Below are positions 31,504 to 38,769 of a stretch of 64,000 nucleotides of DNA, one piece after another; position 1 is the stretch's first letter; every line of letters starts with the position of its first letter. The notes under the pieces were generated by a model, which saw only the letters and a program-made list of their open reading frames with translations, had not been told where the DNA came from and searched no databases. The DNA lies in the NCBI GenBank assembly GCA_028713975.1, contig JAQTNE010000012.1, positions 1-64,000 of the forward strand, in the 5' to 3' direction. The translations under genes and the position numbers were made by a program. The stretch comes from Sulfuricella sp. GTDB lineage: Bacteria > Pseudomonadota > Gammaproteobacteria > Burkholderiales > Sulfuricellaceae.

Positions 31504-32604
31504 ATGAATTGTCATTTACTCATCCCCGGCCTGTTGCCGCCGCCACAATGGATCGGCGCCGGACTCTTGCGAGGGATGCGCCTGCCCGCTTTGGAAACAC
31601 TGTTCGGCCGCGGCCAAAAAAGCCTGCTTCCGGCTGACGGCAAAGAGGCGTGGCTGTGCCGAGCCTTCGGCGTTTCACACCCGCCCCTCAGTCCTCTCCC
31701 GCAAGCGGGAGAGGAGGCTAACGTGAAGGGTGCTGATTTTGATTGCGACTGGCCGGTGGCGTCATTTTCCCTGCTGGCGGAAGGCGGCAATCCGGGCAAC
31801 GATTTCTGGCTGATGGCCGAACCCGTCCACCTGCAACTGCAACGCAACCGGATGGTGCTGGTGGATGCGGGCAACCTGAAAATCTCAGATGAAGAAGCCA
31901 CCAGCCTCACGGCAGCCCTCAATAGCCATTTTGCCGATGACGGGCTGGCTTTCTTTCCCACCCGCCCCGACCGCTGGCATCTACGCCTGACCCACCCGGC
32001 CCGGCTGGAAACGCACCCGCTGGATACGGTGATCGGCAGGGACGTCAGGAACTTCCTGCCCGGCGGGGCAGACGGCGGGCATTGGCACGGCATCCTCAAT
32101 GAAATCCAGATGCTGCTTCACAGCCACCCGGTTAACGAAAAACGTGAGCAGCGCGGCGCCCTGCCGGTGAACAGCATCTGGCCCTGGGGCGCGGGAAGCC
32201 TGCCGAAGAAGCTGAATCCATCCTATACACGGGTTTGGGCAGACGATGCTTTGGCGCGCGGGCTGGCGACCGCCGCTGGCATACCGGCAGGCGACGCCCC
32301 GACAAGCATCGCAGAATGGCTGCAACAAGCTACGCCCGGCACCCATCTGGTGGTGCTGGACGAGTTGCGCAGTGCCGCTCTTTACGATGATTTCCCGCAC
32401 TGGCGCGAAGGCTTGATACGGCTTGAAAAAAACTGGTTCCATCCGCTGCTGCGGGCGCTGGCGCGGGGAAATATTTCCGGATTGGCGCTACCCGTTTTCG
32501 GCACCAGTCAGGCGCAAATTCTTATTACCCACCGCGCTGACCTGTGGAAAATCTGGCGGCGCAGCCAACCATTAAATAATTTTCTCAAGGAATACACATC
32601 ATGA
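31504..32604 (+). CDS. RpfE/phosphoglycerate-mutase-like protein, function uncertain
   Basis: The 366-residue protein begins MNCHLLIPGLLPPPQW and has the conserved middle segment RPDRWHLRL and the motif NEIQMLLHSHPVN. This resembles a betaproteobacterial and xanthomonad family annotated variously as RpfE or as cofactor-independent phosphoglycerate mutase-like. The catalytic metal-site pattern of true iPGM is not obvious, so mutase activity is not claimed. A palindromic REP-like unit lies inside the gene and is translated as SPLPQAGEE near residues 61-71. The stop overlaps the next gene's ATG by 4 bases. Confidence 0.75.
   Translation: MNCHLLIPGLLPPPQWIGAGLLRGMRLPALETLFGRGQKSLLPADGKEAWLCRAFGVSHPPLSPLPQAGEEANVKGADFDCDWPVASFSLLAEGGNPGNDFWLMAEPVHLQLQRNRMVLVDAGNLKISDEEATSLTAALNSHFADDGLAFFPTRPDRWHLRLTHPARLETHPLDTVIGRDVRNFLPGGADGGHWHGILNEIQMLLHSHPVNEKREQRGALPVNSIWPWGAGSLPKKLNPSYTRVWADDALARGLATAAGIPAGDAPTSIAEWLQQATPGTHLVVLDELRSAALYDDFPHWREGLIRLEKNWFHPLLRALARGNISGLALPVFGTSQAQILITHRADLWKIWRRSQPLNNFLKEYTS
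31692..31715. repeat. REP-like palindrome inside a coding sequence
   Basis: CCTCTCCCGC-AA-GCGGGAGAGG (31693-31714, extended by T and A) is a perfect 10-bp inverted repeat with a tight loop. It lies in frame in the RpfE-like gene and adds the peptide LPQAGEE. The sequence matches the general look of dispersed intergenic REP units, so this is probably an insertion tolerated in a protein loop. Confidence 0.75.
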
Positions 32605-33212
32605 TGAACACCCCTGGTTTTTACAACGACGCGCCCAAAATCACCCTCCACGACCCGCTGGCCGAATTTCTCGGCGCGGCAGAAGCAGGTTTTATCGAGT
32701 ACACCTACCTCGACGCCGTCAAGCTCGCCGGCCACTCATGCCCGACGGTGGCCGGCGCTTACCTGGCAACACGCAAGGCGCTGGCGGAACTTTACGATAA
32801 TGAATTACCGGTGCGCGGCACGATCAAGCTGGAATTCCGGGACGGACAGGCCGACGGCGTGACCGGGGTCATCGCCAATGTGATCGGCCTGCTCACCGGG
32901 GCCGCCCAATCCGGTGGCTTCAAGGGCATTGGCGGAAAATTCGACCGGCGCAACCTGCTGCATTTCAATGCCGGAATCAGCAGTGACATCCGCTTCACCC
33001 GAACCGACACCGGGGTCAGCGTGGAAACAACCTACCATCCTGAATTGGTTCCCCCTTCACCCGGCATGATGGAACTGATGCAGAAAACCATGGCCGGGAT
33101 CGCCAATGCCGAAGAGCAGCGGGAATTCGGGCGGCTCTGGCAGGATCGCGTAAAGCGCATCCTGATCGACAACGCCGGCAATGCCGATCTGGTCACGACG
33201 ATCAAAGGCTGA
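32601..33212 (+). CDS. FmdE-family protein
   Basis: The 203-residue protein has the FmdE signature region KLAGHSCPTVAGAYLATRKAL, with His and Cys as possible metal ligands. FmdE was named from the tungsten/molybdenum formylmethanofuran dehydrogenase operon of methanogens, but in proteobacteria its role is not established. It sits in a three-gene operon (RpfE-like, this gene, unknown) with 4-base overlap upstream. Confidence 0.82.
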   Translation: MMNTPGFYNDAPKITLHDPLAEFLGAAEAGFIEYTYLDAVKLAGHSCPTVAGAYLATRKALAELYDNELPVRGTIKLEFRDGQADGVTGVIANVIGLLTGAAQSGGFKGIGGKFDRRNLLHFNAGISSDIRFTRTDTGVSVETTYHPELVPPSPGMMELMQKTMAGIANAEEQREFGRLWQDRVKRILIDNAGNADLVTTIKG

Positions 33213-33216
33213 ACCC

Positions 33217-33771
33217 ATGTCCGAGCAAACTGGCGAAATCACCTTGTTACTCGACCCGGATAATGTCGAGGCTCAGTGCCTGGAAACCATCAAGCAGGCA
33301 CGCAATGCCGGCCATGCCCTGGCCGCGCTGATTGCCCTGCAATCCTTCATTGCCGCCACCACCCACCCAAGCCACCGCTTTACCCCGGCTTACGAGACGG
33401 TCAAGGCGGTGGTTGAAAAACATACGGCGGGAATCCGGATGCGGGTTCTTGCCGATAATGCAGAAGCGCTGGCCGAAGCAATGCGGCAAAAAAACCGGCA
33501 GGAGATCGCCCATATCCATGCCGCCCTGTCTCGCAACGGCTTCTGGCAGGCGGCGCAACAGGCCATCAGCCGGCTCAAGACGGATGATTTCAGCAACGCC
33601 TCTGCATGGGCGAAGGCGTGGTGCTGCGAAGCAAAAGAACTTGCCCAAGCCGCCAGCGGCTTCCCGGACGCGCTGGACTTCAAAAAAGCCGGGATTGCCG
33701 CAACCGAATACGCCGCCATGATGGAAATCGGCAATTATTTTGCCGATGCGGTTCGCCAAACAACAAAATAG
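33217..33771 (+). CDS. Hypothetical protein, third gene of the FmdE-like operon
   Basis: The 184-residue protein starts at 33217 (MSEQTGEITLLLDPDN), 4 bases after the FmdE-like stop. It is predicted all-helical and soluble, with two adjacent cysteines (WCCEAKEL). I do not recognise a family. The tight spacing suggests a role linked to the FmdE-like protein. Confidence 0.75.
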   Translation: MSEQTGEITLLLDPDNVEAQCLETIKQARNAGHALAALIALQSFIAATTHPSHRFTPAYETVKAVVEKHTAGIRMRVLADNAEALAEAMRQKNRQEIAHIHAALSRNGFWQAAQQAISRLKTDDFSNASAWAKAWCCEAKELAQAASGFPDALDFKKAGIAATEYAAMMEIGNYFADAVRQTTK

Positions 33772-34093
33772 GGGGAACCCGTATTGACATTTAAACCTTC
33801 CACATTATCTGTTGATAAGTCTGTGTATAAGTTGTTTTGACAAACGATAAGTCCACTGCACACAAGGAATAATAACAATTTGACTAAATTCCGACCATGT
33901 TGCAATAATATTTATATTCAATGACTTAAAAATAAGGCCTTGGTTTATCATGATGTTATGGACGCCAATTTCAGCTTCTGCGCCAAATTGTGGATGAGTC
34001 AGGCATTCCATGCCATGTCAAGTGACAACTTTTAAATAAAAACACCCTTCCCGGCCCCAGCCGAGCCAGACGTGGCTGCTGGTCATGCGCCAT
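33772..34093. other. AT-rich intergenic region
   Basis: About 320 bases, much more AT-rich than the flanking genes, with no supported gene. TTGACA (about 33836) and TTGACT (about 33879) are -35-like hexamers, but no good paired -10 is clear. It could hold a small RNA; nothing proves it. Confidence 0.4.
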
Positions 34094-34117
34094 AAAAAAG
34101 GGCTGCACCCGCAGCCC
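34094..34117 (-). terminator. Rho-independent terminator after the small gene at 34148
   Basis: On the minus strand GGGCTGC-GGGT-GCAGCCC is followed by TTTTTT. This is a textbook terminator 30 bases after the stop codon. Confidence 0.9.
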
Positions 34118-34147
34118 TGAGTTCACATCGAATTTTTATTCTAAAAA

Positions 34148-34330
34148 TTACGCCGCCACCCCGAGAAACAATCGTTCAATCTCGGCATAGCCCTTTTCCC
34201 TGAGTTGCTCCGCTTCTGACTTCATGATGCCATTGAATCGAACCCGGTCAATCAATCCCAGCCGTAGATCAAATGAGAAATCCATCTCGATTTCACGCAT
34301 CAAATCCTGAATCATCCGTTCTTTGTCCAT
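34148..34330 (-). CDS. Small hypothetical protein
   Basis: The 60-residue protein starts at 34330 (MDKERMIQDLMREIEMDFSF), where GGAGG lies 5 bases before the ATG; the ATG at 34357 has no such site. It is acidic, helical and without cysteines or membrane segments. A dedicated terminator follows it. The combination of ribosome site and terminator supports a real monocistronic gene of unknown function. Confidence 0.65.
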   Translation of the reverse strand: MDKERMIQDLMREIEMDFSFDLRLGLIDRVRFNGIMKSEAEQLREKGYAEIERLFLGVAA

Positions 34331-34482
34331 GATGTCCTCCATTTGCGCCGTGTTCAATTCACGTCTTGCTTAAGTACATTATCGGATCGGCATGACAGAA
34401 CTTGAGATACGGCCAGGTCTGCCAGTCGAAAACAAACACGGCAGAGGTGAGGGCGAATTGCTTTTTCGCCTCCCCCTCACCC

Positions 34483-35058
34483 CTATTTGTATTTTCTGAC
34501 CAGGCCAACTACCACGCCGAAAATCTCCAGCGACCCGCTCGGGCGGATGACTGGATAGGCGGGGTTAGCCGGGCGCAGGATGAACTGGCTTTTTTCGCGT
34601 TCCAGGTATTTGAGGGTGAATTCATTGTCGACAATAGCAACGACGATATCGCCGATATTGGCGGAGGGCTTCTTTTCCACCGCCACGATGTCACCGGGGT
34701 GGATGCCGGCATCAATCATGGAATCGCCCTTGACGGTCACCAGCACGGTTTGCGAAGGGCGTTCGACCAGATACTCGTCGATGGTCAGCATGTCATGCCG
34801 GGTATCGTTGGCCGGACTGGGAAAGCCGGCACGCACGCTATCCGCCAGCAACCGTTCAAAAAACCTGCCGCCCGGCCTGAGACGCTTGTCCGGAGCCGCT
34901 TCGATAAACCCCTGCAATTTCAGGCGTGCCACCAGCGCTGCCACTGTGGATTTCGATTTGAGACCGAGCAGGCCAGCCATCGTGGCATAGGAAGGTAATA
35001 CCCGGTGGCGGGCATAATAATCCTGGAGCTGATCGAGATAAGTACGGTCGTTCGACAT
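34483..35058 (-). CDS. lexA: LexA/UmuD-type self-cleaving transcriptional repressor
   Basis: The 191-residue protein starts at 35058 (MSNDRTYLDQLQDYYARHRVLPSY), with an N-terminal winged-helix LexA-like domain (residues 1-65). The peptidase S24 domain has the cleavage site Ala77-Gly78 in SVRAGFPSPA, Ser113 in GDSMIDAG and Lys150 in EFTLKYL, all required for RecA-stimulated self-cleavage. The recognition helix differs from E. coli LexA and the cleavage segment resembles UmuD. It may be the main LexA or a second LexA-like regulator. Its promoter contains matching palindromic operators, indicating self-repression. It diverges from the second rpoS. Confidence 0.9.
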   Translation of the reverse strand: MSNDRTYLDQLQDYYARHRVLPSYATMAGLLGLKSKSTVAALVARLKLQGFIEAAPDKRLRPGGRFFERLLADSVRAGFPSPANDTRHDMLTIDEYLVERPSQTVLVTVKGDSMIDAGIHPGDIVAVEKKPSANIGDIVVAIVDNEFTLKYLEREKSQFILRPANPAYPVIRPSGSLEIFGVVVGLVRKYK

Positions 35059-35126
35059 GGTCTGAAGTGTAAAGAACGACCGTTCGCAGGTCAAGTCCGG
35101 ATTCACTTTATTCCGCACGTCCGTTC
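35042..35126. promoter_or_regulatory. Three LexA-like operator sites
   Basis: Minus-strand sequences GAACGGTCGTTC (35074-35085), GAACGGACGTGC (35115-35126) and GAACGACCGTAC (35042-35053) share the pattern GAACGNNCGTNC. The central site is a perfect GAAC-N4-GTTC palindrome. Site one lies exactly between the -35 and -10 of the repressor gene, and another overlaps its first codons, as expected for autoregulation. The pattern resembles the GAACN4GTTC boxes of Gram-positive LexA rather than the CTGTN8ACAG of enteric LexA. Confidence 0.75.
35066..35094 (-). promoter_or_regulatory. Promoter of the LexA-like gene
   Basis: On the minus strand TTGACC (35089-35094), a 17-base spacer and TACACT (35066-35071) make a good sigma-70 promoter. 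The spacer contains the palindromic operator GAACGGTCGTTC. Confidence 0.75.
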
Positions 35127-35243
35127 GCAAGAAATAAGGAAATTCCTTACGACAAAATGCAAACTCTGCTTAGGACGCTTTCTGTTAGACTCAATCTACA
35201 TGTTGCAACGGATTAACGGAATATTTCATCAAGGGAGGGAATC

Positions 35244-36203
35244 ATGCTTGAGCTACCCCTGAACAAAATAGGTTCAATGGATCCGGAAGAATGCAGCATC
35301 CTGGAAGAAAACCTCGCCCTGCTGCCGGAGGAGGACACTGAATCCCCCAAAAAAGAAATGCACAAAATCGAATTCCAGGGCGATCCCACGCTCAGCTACC
35401 TTAATGAAATCGGCCGTAACCAGTTGTTGACCGCAAAGGAGGAGCGGGCACTTACCACGCTGGTCAAAAAGGGCGATTTCAATGCCCGACAACGGATGAT
35501 CGAATGCAATCTCCGGCTGGTGGTCAGTATCGCCAAGCATTATACGAATCGCGGACTCGACCTGCTGGATCTGATCGAGGATGGCAACCTGGGGTTGATC
35601 CATGCGCTGGAAAAATTCGACCCGGAGCGGGGTTTCCGCTTCTCCACCTATGCCACCTGGTGGATAAGGCAGAATATCGAGCGCGCCATCATGAACCAGT
35701 CGCGCACCATCCGCATTCCGGTGCATGTCATCCGCGAGATGAACGCTTGCCTGAAGGCATTCCGCCACCTTGAAGCCCACAAGGGCTGCGAGCCCAGTGC
35801 CGAAGAAGTGGCGCACCTGCTGGGCAAGCCAGTGGAAGACGTGCGCCATGTGTTGGGCCTGAACGACCGCATGGCATCCCTGGATACGCCGCTGGACATC
35901 GACCCGACCCTCTCCCTGGGCGATGCGATTCCCGATGACAGCAACCTGCTACCCGAGTTGAAACTGCAACACAGCCAGCTCGAAACGCTCACGCGAGGAT
36001 GGCTGAGCGAACTGGGAGACAAGCAGCGCAGCGTCACCGAGCGGCGCTTTGGCCTGAACGGCCACGCGATTCACACCCTGGAAGAAGTGGCCGATACCCT
36101 CGACATCACCCGTGAACGGGTGCGCCAGATACAGCTTGAAGCGCTGCAATCCCTGCGCCGCTCCCTCGCACAGAAGGGCGTTTCCAAAGAAGCGCTGTTT
36201 TAA
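35244..36203 (+). CDS. RNA polymerase sigma factor RpoS (copy 2)
   Basis: The 319-residue protein is a full-length paralogue of the RpoS at 8041. Regions 2 and 3 are nearly identical ([35 protein letters not shown]-like linker FRHLEAHKG). Most differences fall in the N-terminus and in region 4 ([20 protein letters not shown], then a divergent tail). It starts after GGGAGGG. It is monocistronic and divergent from the LexA-like repressor with 185 bases between, rather than linked to nlpD. This suggests a separately regulated general-stress sigma factor, possibly under damage control. Confidence 0.92.
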   Translation: MLELPLNKIGSMDPEECSILEENLALLPEEDTESPKKEMHKIEFQGDPTLSYLNEIGRNQLLTAKEERALTTLVKKGDFNARQRMIECNLRLVVSIAKHYTNRGLDLLDLIEDGNLGLIHALEKFDPERGFRFSTYATWWIRQNIERAIMNQSRTIRIPVHVIREMNACLKAFRHLEAHKGCEPSAEEVAHLLGKPVEDVRHVLGLNDRMASLDTPLDIDPTLSLGDAIPDDSNLLPELKLQHSQLETLTRGWLSELGDKQRSVTERRFGLNGHAIHTLEEVADTLDITRERVRQIQLEALQSLRRSLAQKGVSKEALF

Positions 36204-36324
36204 ACAGTCAACCGCAGATAGACGCAGATTAAAGTTGCCACCACTTTACGTTGATTTGCCTTGCCGGCGACTGAAGCTTGAGGACGCCATGGGATATCGG
36301 CGTTAGTCGGCAGTTAAATCCAAG

Positions 36325-37590
36325 TTAAGGCAAGATCGTGTCAATAACGATGCTCAGGCCCTGTTGCCCGGGCTTTACCACGCCGGTTTTTCCCTGCAAA
36401 TCGCCGCTATGCGGCATGGCCTCGCCCGTCTTCGATATACGGGCACTAACAATGACTTCGGGATGACTAGACAAGTTATCGTTAGACGTCATCGCCATGG
36501 AATCGTCCAGGGTAAAGCGATAAGGAAGCTGCCCGGCGCCGATTTTCAAACTGGCCAGGGGCATTTTCGGGCCTTGCGGCAATTGCGCAAAGATAAATAC
36601 CGTATCGGTCGAGCTTACCTTGGCGGCAATGTCCTTGGCCACGGTCACGGTGCCGGAGATGGATGCGGCGCTTCCCTTCCGGGGTTGCCCGTTTTTTGCC
36701 GCTCCGCCATTTTTCCCGCTCGATCGGGCCAGATTATCCGAACCGGAAGACCCGCCTGCCGCCTTCTCGGCCTGATCGGCTTCCGCCCTGATTTCCCCGG
36801 CGTAATCGGCATCTGCTGGAATTAACTTTAACAAGCGCCGCCAGTATGCGGCTGCACGGGCAAAATCCTTGGCTTGGTAGGCGGCTGCTCCGGCAAGATT
36901 CAGCGCCAACTCATCCTTATCGTTCAGCTTCAGCGCCTTGTTGATCAGCTCCTGCGGCTTGCCTTGCAGATTTCCCCCTTGCGTCATGGCGAACACGTCC
37001 GCATAGGCCGCCAGGATGCTGGAATCATCCGGAACCAGTTGAATCAGCTTGTCAAAAACGCGCGCCGCATCGTCATACCGCCCGAGCGAACTGTAACTGC
37101 GCGCCAGCATATACCACCCTGCCGCATCGTCCGGTTGCTTCTTCAGCCTGGCCTCAAGGGCGGCGATCATGGGGGCCGCATCATGTTGACCTTCTGCCTC
37201 GACGCGTGACGCAACCAGTGCATCGGGATTGCCCAGCACCATATAAATTGCCACTGCCAACACCGGAATCGCCCCGGCCAGCACATACCCCGGCCAGCGC
37301 CCAGGGGTGGCCGCAGCAGGAACGGACTCCACAGGCACATCTTCGCTCAGACGTTTTTCAATCTCCCGTTTGGCATCCTCGTATTGGGCCGTATCCAGTT
37401 CGCCGCTATCGAGATCGGCCTTCAACTCGGCCAACTGGTCGTGATAAATAGCGATATTGGCTTCTTTGCGATCTACCTGTCCGGATTTAGTCCCGCGCCG
37501 CAGCAGCGGCGGCAGGACGAATGCCAGCGCGACCCCGATGAAAAGAAGGAAGAGCGCCCAAAACAGCGAGGTGATCCAGAAATTGGTCAT
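36325..37590 (-). CDS. ccmI: Cytochrome c maturation protein CcmI
   Basis: The 421-residue protein has two N-terminal membrane segments flanking a cytoplasmic loop (EIEKRL motif) and a periplasmic TPR region (about 150-260). A C-terminal domain containing ISGTVTVAKDIAAKVSSTD follows, as in long CcmI/CycH proteins. It carries apocytochrome c to the CcmFH ligation complex. It is the last gene of the ccm cluster, separated from ccmH by 190 bases of palindromic repeats. Confidence 0.93.
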   Translation of the reverse strand: MTNFWITSLFWALFLLFIGVALAFVLPPLLRRGTKSGQVDRKEANIAIYHDQLAELKADLDSGELDTAQYEDAKREIEKRLSEDVPVESVPAAATPGRWPGYVLAGAIPVLAVAIYMVLGNPDALVASRVEAEGQHDAAPMIAALEARLKKQPDDAAGWYMLARSYSSLGRYDDAARVFDKLIQLVPDDSSILAAYADVFAMTQGGNLQGKPQELINKALKLNDKDELALNLAGAAAYQAKDFARAAAYWRRLLKLIPADADYAGEIRAEADQAEKAAGGSSGSDNLARSSGKNGGAAKNGQPRKGSAASISGTVTVAKDIAAKVSSTDTVFIFAQLPQGPKMPLASLKIGAGQLPYRFTLDDSMAMTSNDNLSSHPEVIVSARISKTGEAMPHSGDLQGKTGVVKPGQQGLSIVIDTILP

Positions 37591-37631
37591 AATTCATTTC
37601 CGTAAGAGTGAGTATCGCGGAGCGATGCATC

Positions 37632-37733
37632 GTCCCTCTCGCCCCAACCCCACCCCCATCCCATCCTTCCCCTTGAAGGGGAAGGTGTCGTTGGCCCCCT
37701 CCCCTTCAAGGGGAGGGTTGGGGTGGGGATGGG
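37632..37733. repeat. Nested palindromic repeats (REP/BIME-like) between ccmH and ccmI
   Basis: CTTCCCCTTGAAGGGGAAG (about 37666-37684) and CCCTCCCCTTCAAGGGGAGGG (37697-37717) are each palindromic. They are enclosed by an outer inverted pair, CCCCAACCCCACCCCCATCCC (37632-37652) and GGGTTGGGGTGGGGATGGG (about 37714-37733). The core matches the unit at 375-393. In the ccm transcript it would form a large structured block that may lower ccmI expression or stabilise upstream mRNA. Confidence 0.7.
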
Positions 37734-37783
37734 TTCGAGAGCGTTAGGAGAGAGGGAATGGACGCCATAAAAAGCGAATTTCA

Positions 37784-38248
37784 TCATTCTGGATTGCGTC
37801 CATTGCCGAGAAGAGTCGCCACACGTTTTTTCTCTTCTTCGGATAAAGATTCGTCGGCGGGGCGGTTACCGCGCCGCTTGATGTAGGCAATGAGACCGCC
37901 AGCCGCCCCAATCAGCAGCGCGAATGGGCCGAACCACAGCAGCCAGGTGAGCGGCTTGACCGGCGGCTTGTACAGAACGAAATCGCCATAGCGCTGGGTG
38001 AGATAATCGACGACCTGCTCGTCGCTCTTGCCGGCACGCATCTGTTCGCGGATTTCCTGGCGCAGATCCTGCGCCAGCTCGGCGTGCGACCCTGCCAGCG
38101 ACTCGTTCTGGCACACCAGGCAACGCAAATCTTCGGACAGGTTGATCATGCGCTGCTCAAGCACAGGGTCTTCAGCCACCGGCTTGGCCTCGCCCGCCAC
38201 GGCGGCAAGAGGAAAGCAGAGCGCCAGCACGATCATCCATGATTTCAT
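37784..38248 (-). CDS. ccmH: Cytochrome c maturation protein CcmH
   Basis: The 154-residue protein has a signal peptide and the redox motif RCLVCQNESLAGS, then a C-terminal membrane segment (WLLWFGPFALLIGAAGGLIA region). It reduces apocytochrome c thiols before heme attachment, working with CcmG and CcmF. The long C-terminal TPR part found in E. coli CcmH is supplied separately by CcmI. The start overlaps ccmG by 4 bases. Confidence 0.95.
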   Translation of the reverse strand: MKSWMIVLALCFPLAAVAGEAKPVAEDPVLEQRMINLSEDLRCLVCQNESLAGSHAELAQDLRQEIREQMRAGKSDEQVVDYLTQRYGDFVLYKPPVKPLTWLLWFGPFALLIGAAGGLIAYIKRRGNRPADESLSEEEKKRVATLLGNGRNPE

Positions 38249-38769
38249 TTCTGCAACTCCTTCACCAAGGGAAGAATTTTCTTGTCCAGACTTTCGCGTG
38301 ACACCGGGCCGGTTTGTTTGTAACGGATGACGCCATTTTTGTCGATGAGGTAAGTCTCGGGGACGCCGTACACACCGAAATTGATGCCCGCCCGGCCATC
38401 GAGATCGACCACGGTTTCCACATAGGGATTGCCGAAGCGGTCAAGCACGGCCTGCGCGTCCGCAGGCTGATCCTTGTAGTCCATGCCATAAATCGGCACG
38501 ATGCCTTGCTTTGAAAGTTCCAGCAACGTTTCGTGCTCCTGCCGGCAGGATCCACACCACGATGCCCACACGTTAAGCAGCCAGACCTTGCCGCGCAAAT
38601 CAGTCAGGCTCAAGCGCTTGGCCGGATCGGACAGCAGCGCAAGCTGAAAATCGGGTGCGGGCTTGCCAACCAGCGGCGAAGGCACTTCATGCGGGTCAAG
38701 CTTGAGTCCGATGCCGAGGAATCCGACCAGCACCAGAAAAATAGCCAGGGGAATCAGAAAACGCTTCAT
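38245..38769 (-). CDS. ccmG: Thiol:disulfide interchange protein CcmG (DsbE)
   Basis: The 174-residue thioredoxin-like protein is anchored by an N-terminal membrane segment. The active site is WCGSCRQE, within the conserved WASWC context, and the cis-proline region is GVPETYLI. It keeps the cytochrome c biogenesis pathway reduced. CGSC is less common than the CPTC or CVPC forms but still CxxC. It overlaps ccmF by 4 bases. Confidence 0.95.
   Translation of the reverse strand: MKRFLIPLAIFLVLVGFLGIGLKLDPHEVPSPLVGKPAPDFQLALLSDPAKRLSLTDLRGKVWLLNVWASWCGSCRQEHETLLELSKQGIVPIYGMDYKDQPADAQAVLDRFGNPYVETVVDLDGRAGINFGVYGVPETYLIDKNGVIRYKQTGPVSRESLDKKILPLVKELQK

Noticed and set aside
33772-34093. Replication-origin-like AT-rich region
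   Set aside because: No DnaA-box cluster, dnaA or parAB neighbours; only a general AT bias.
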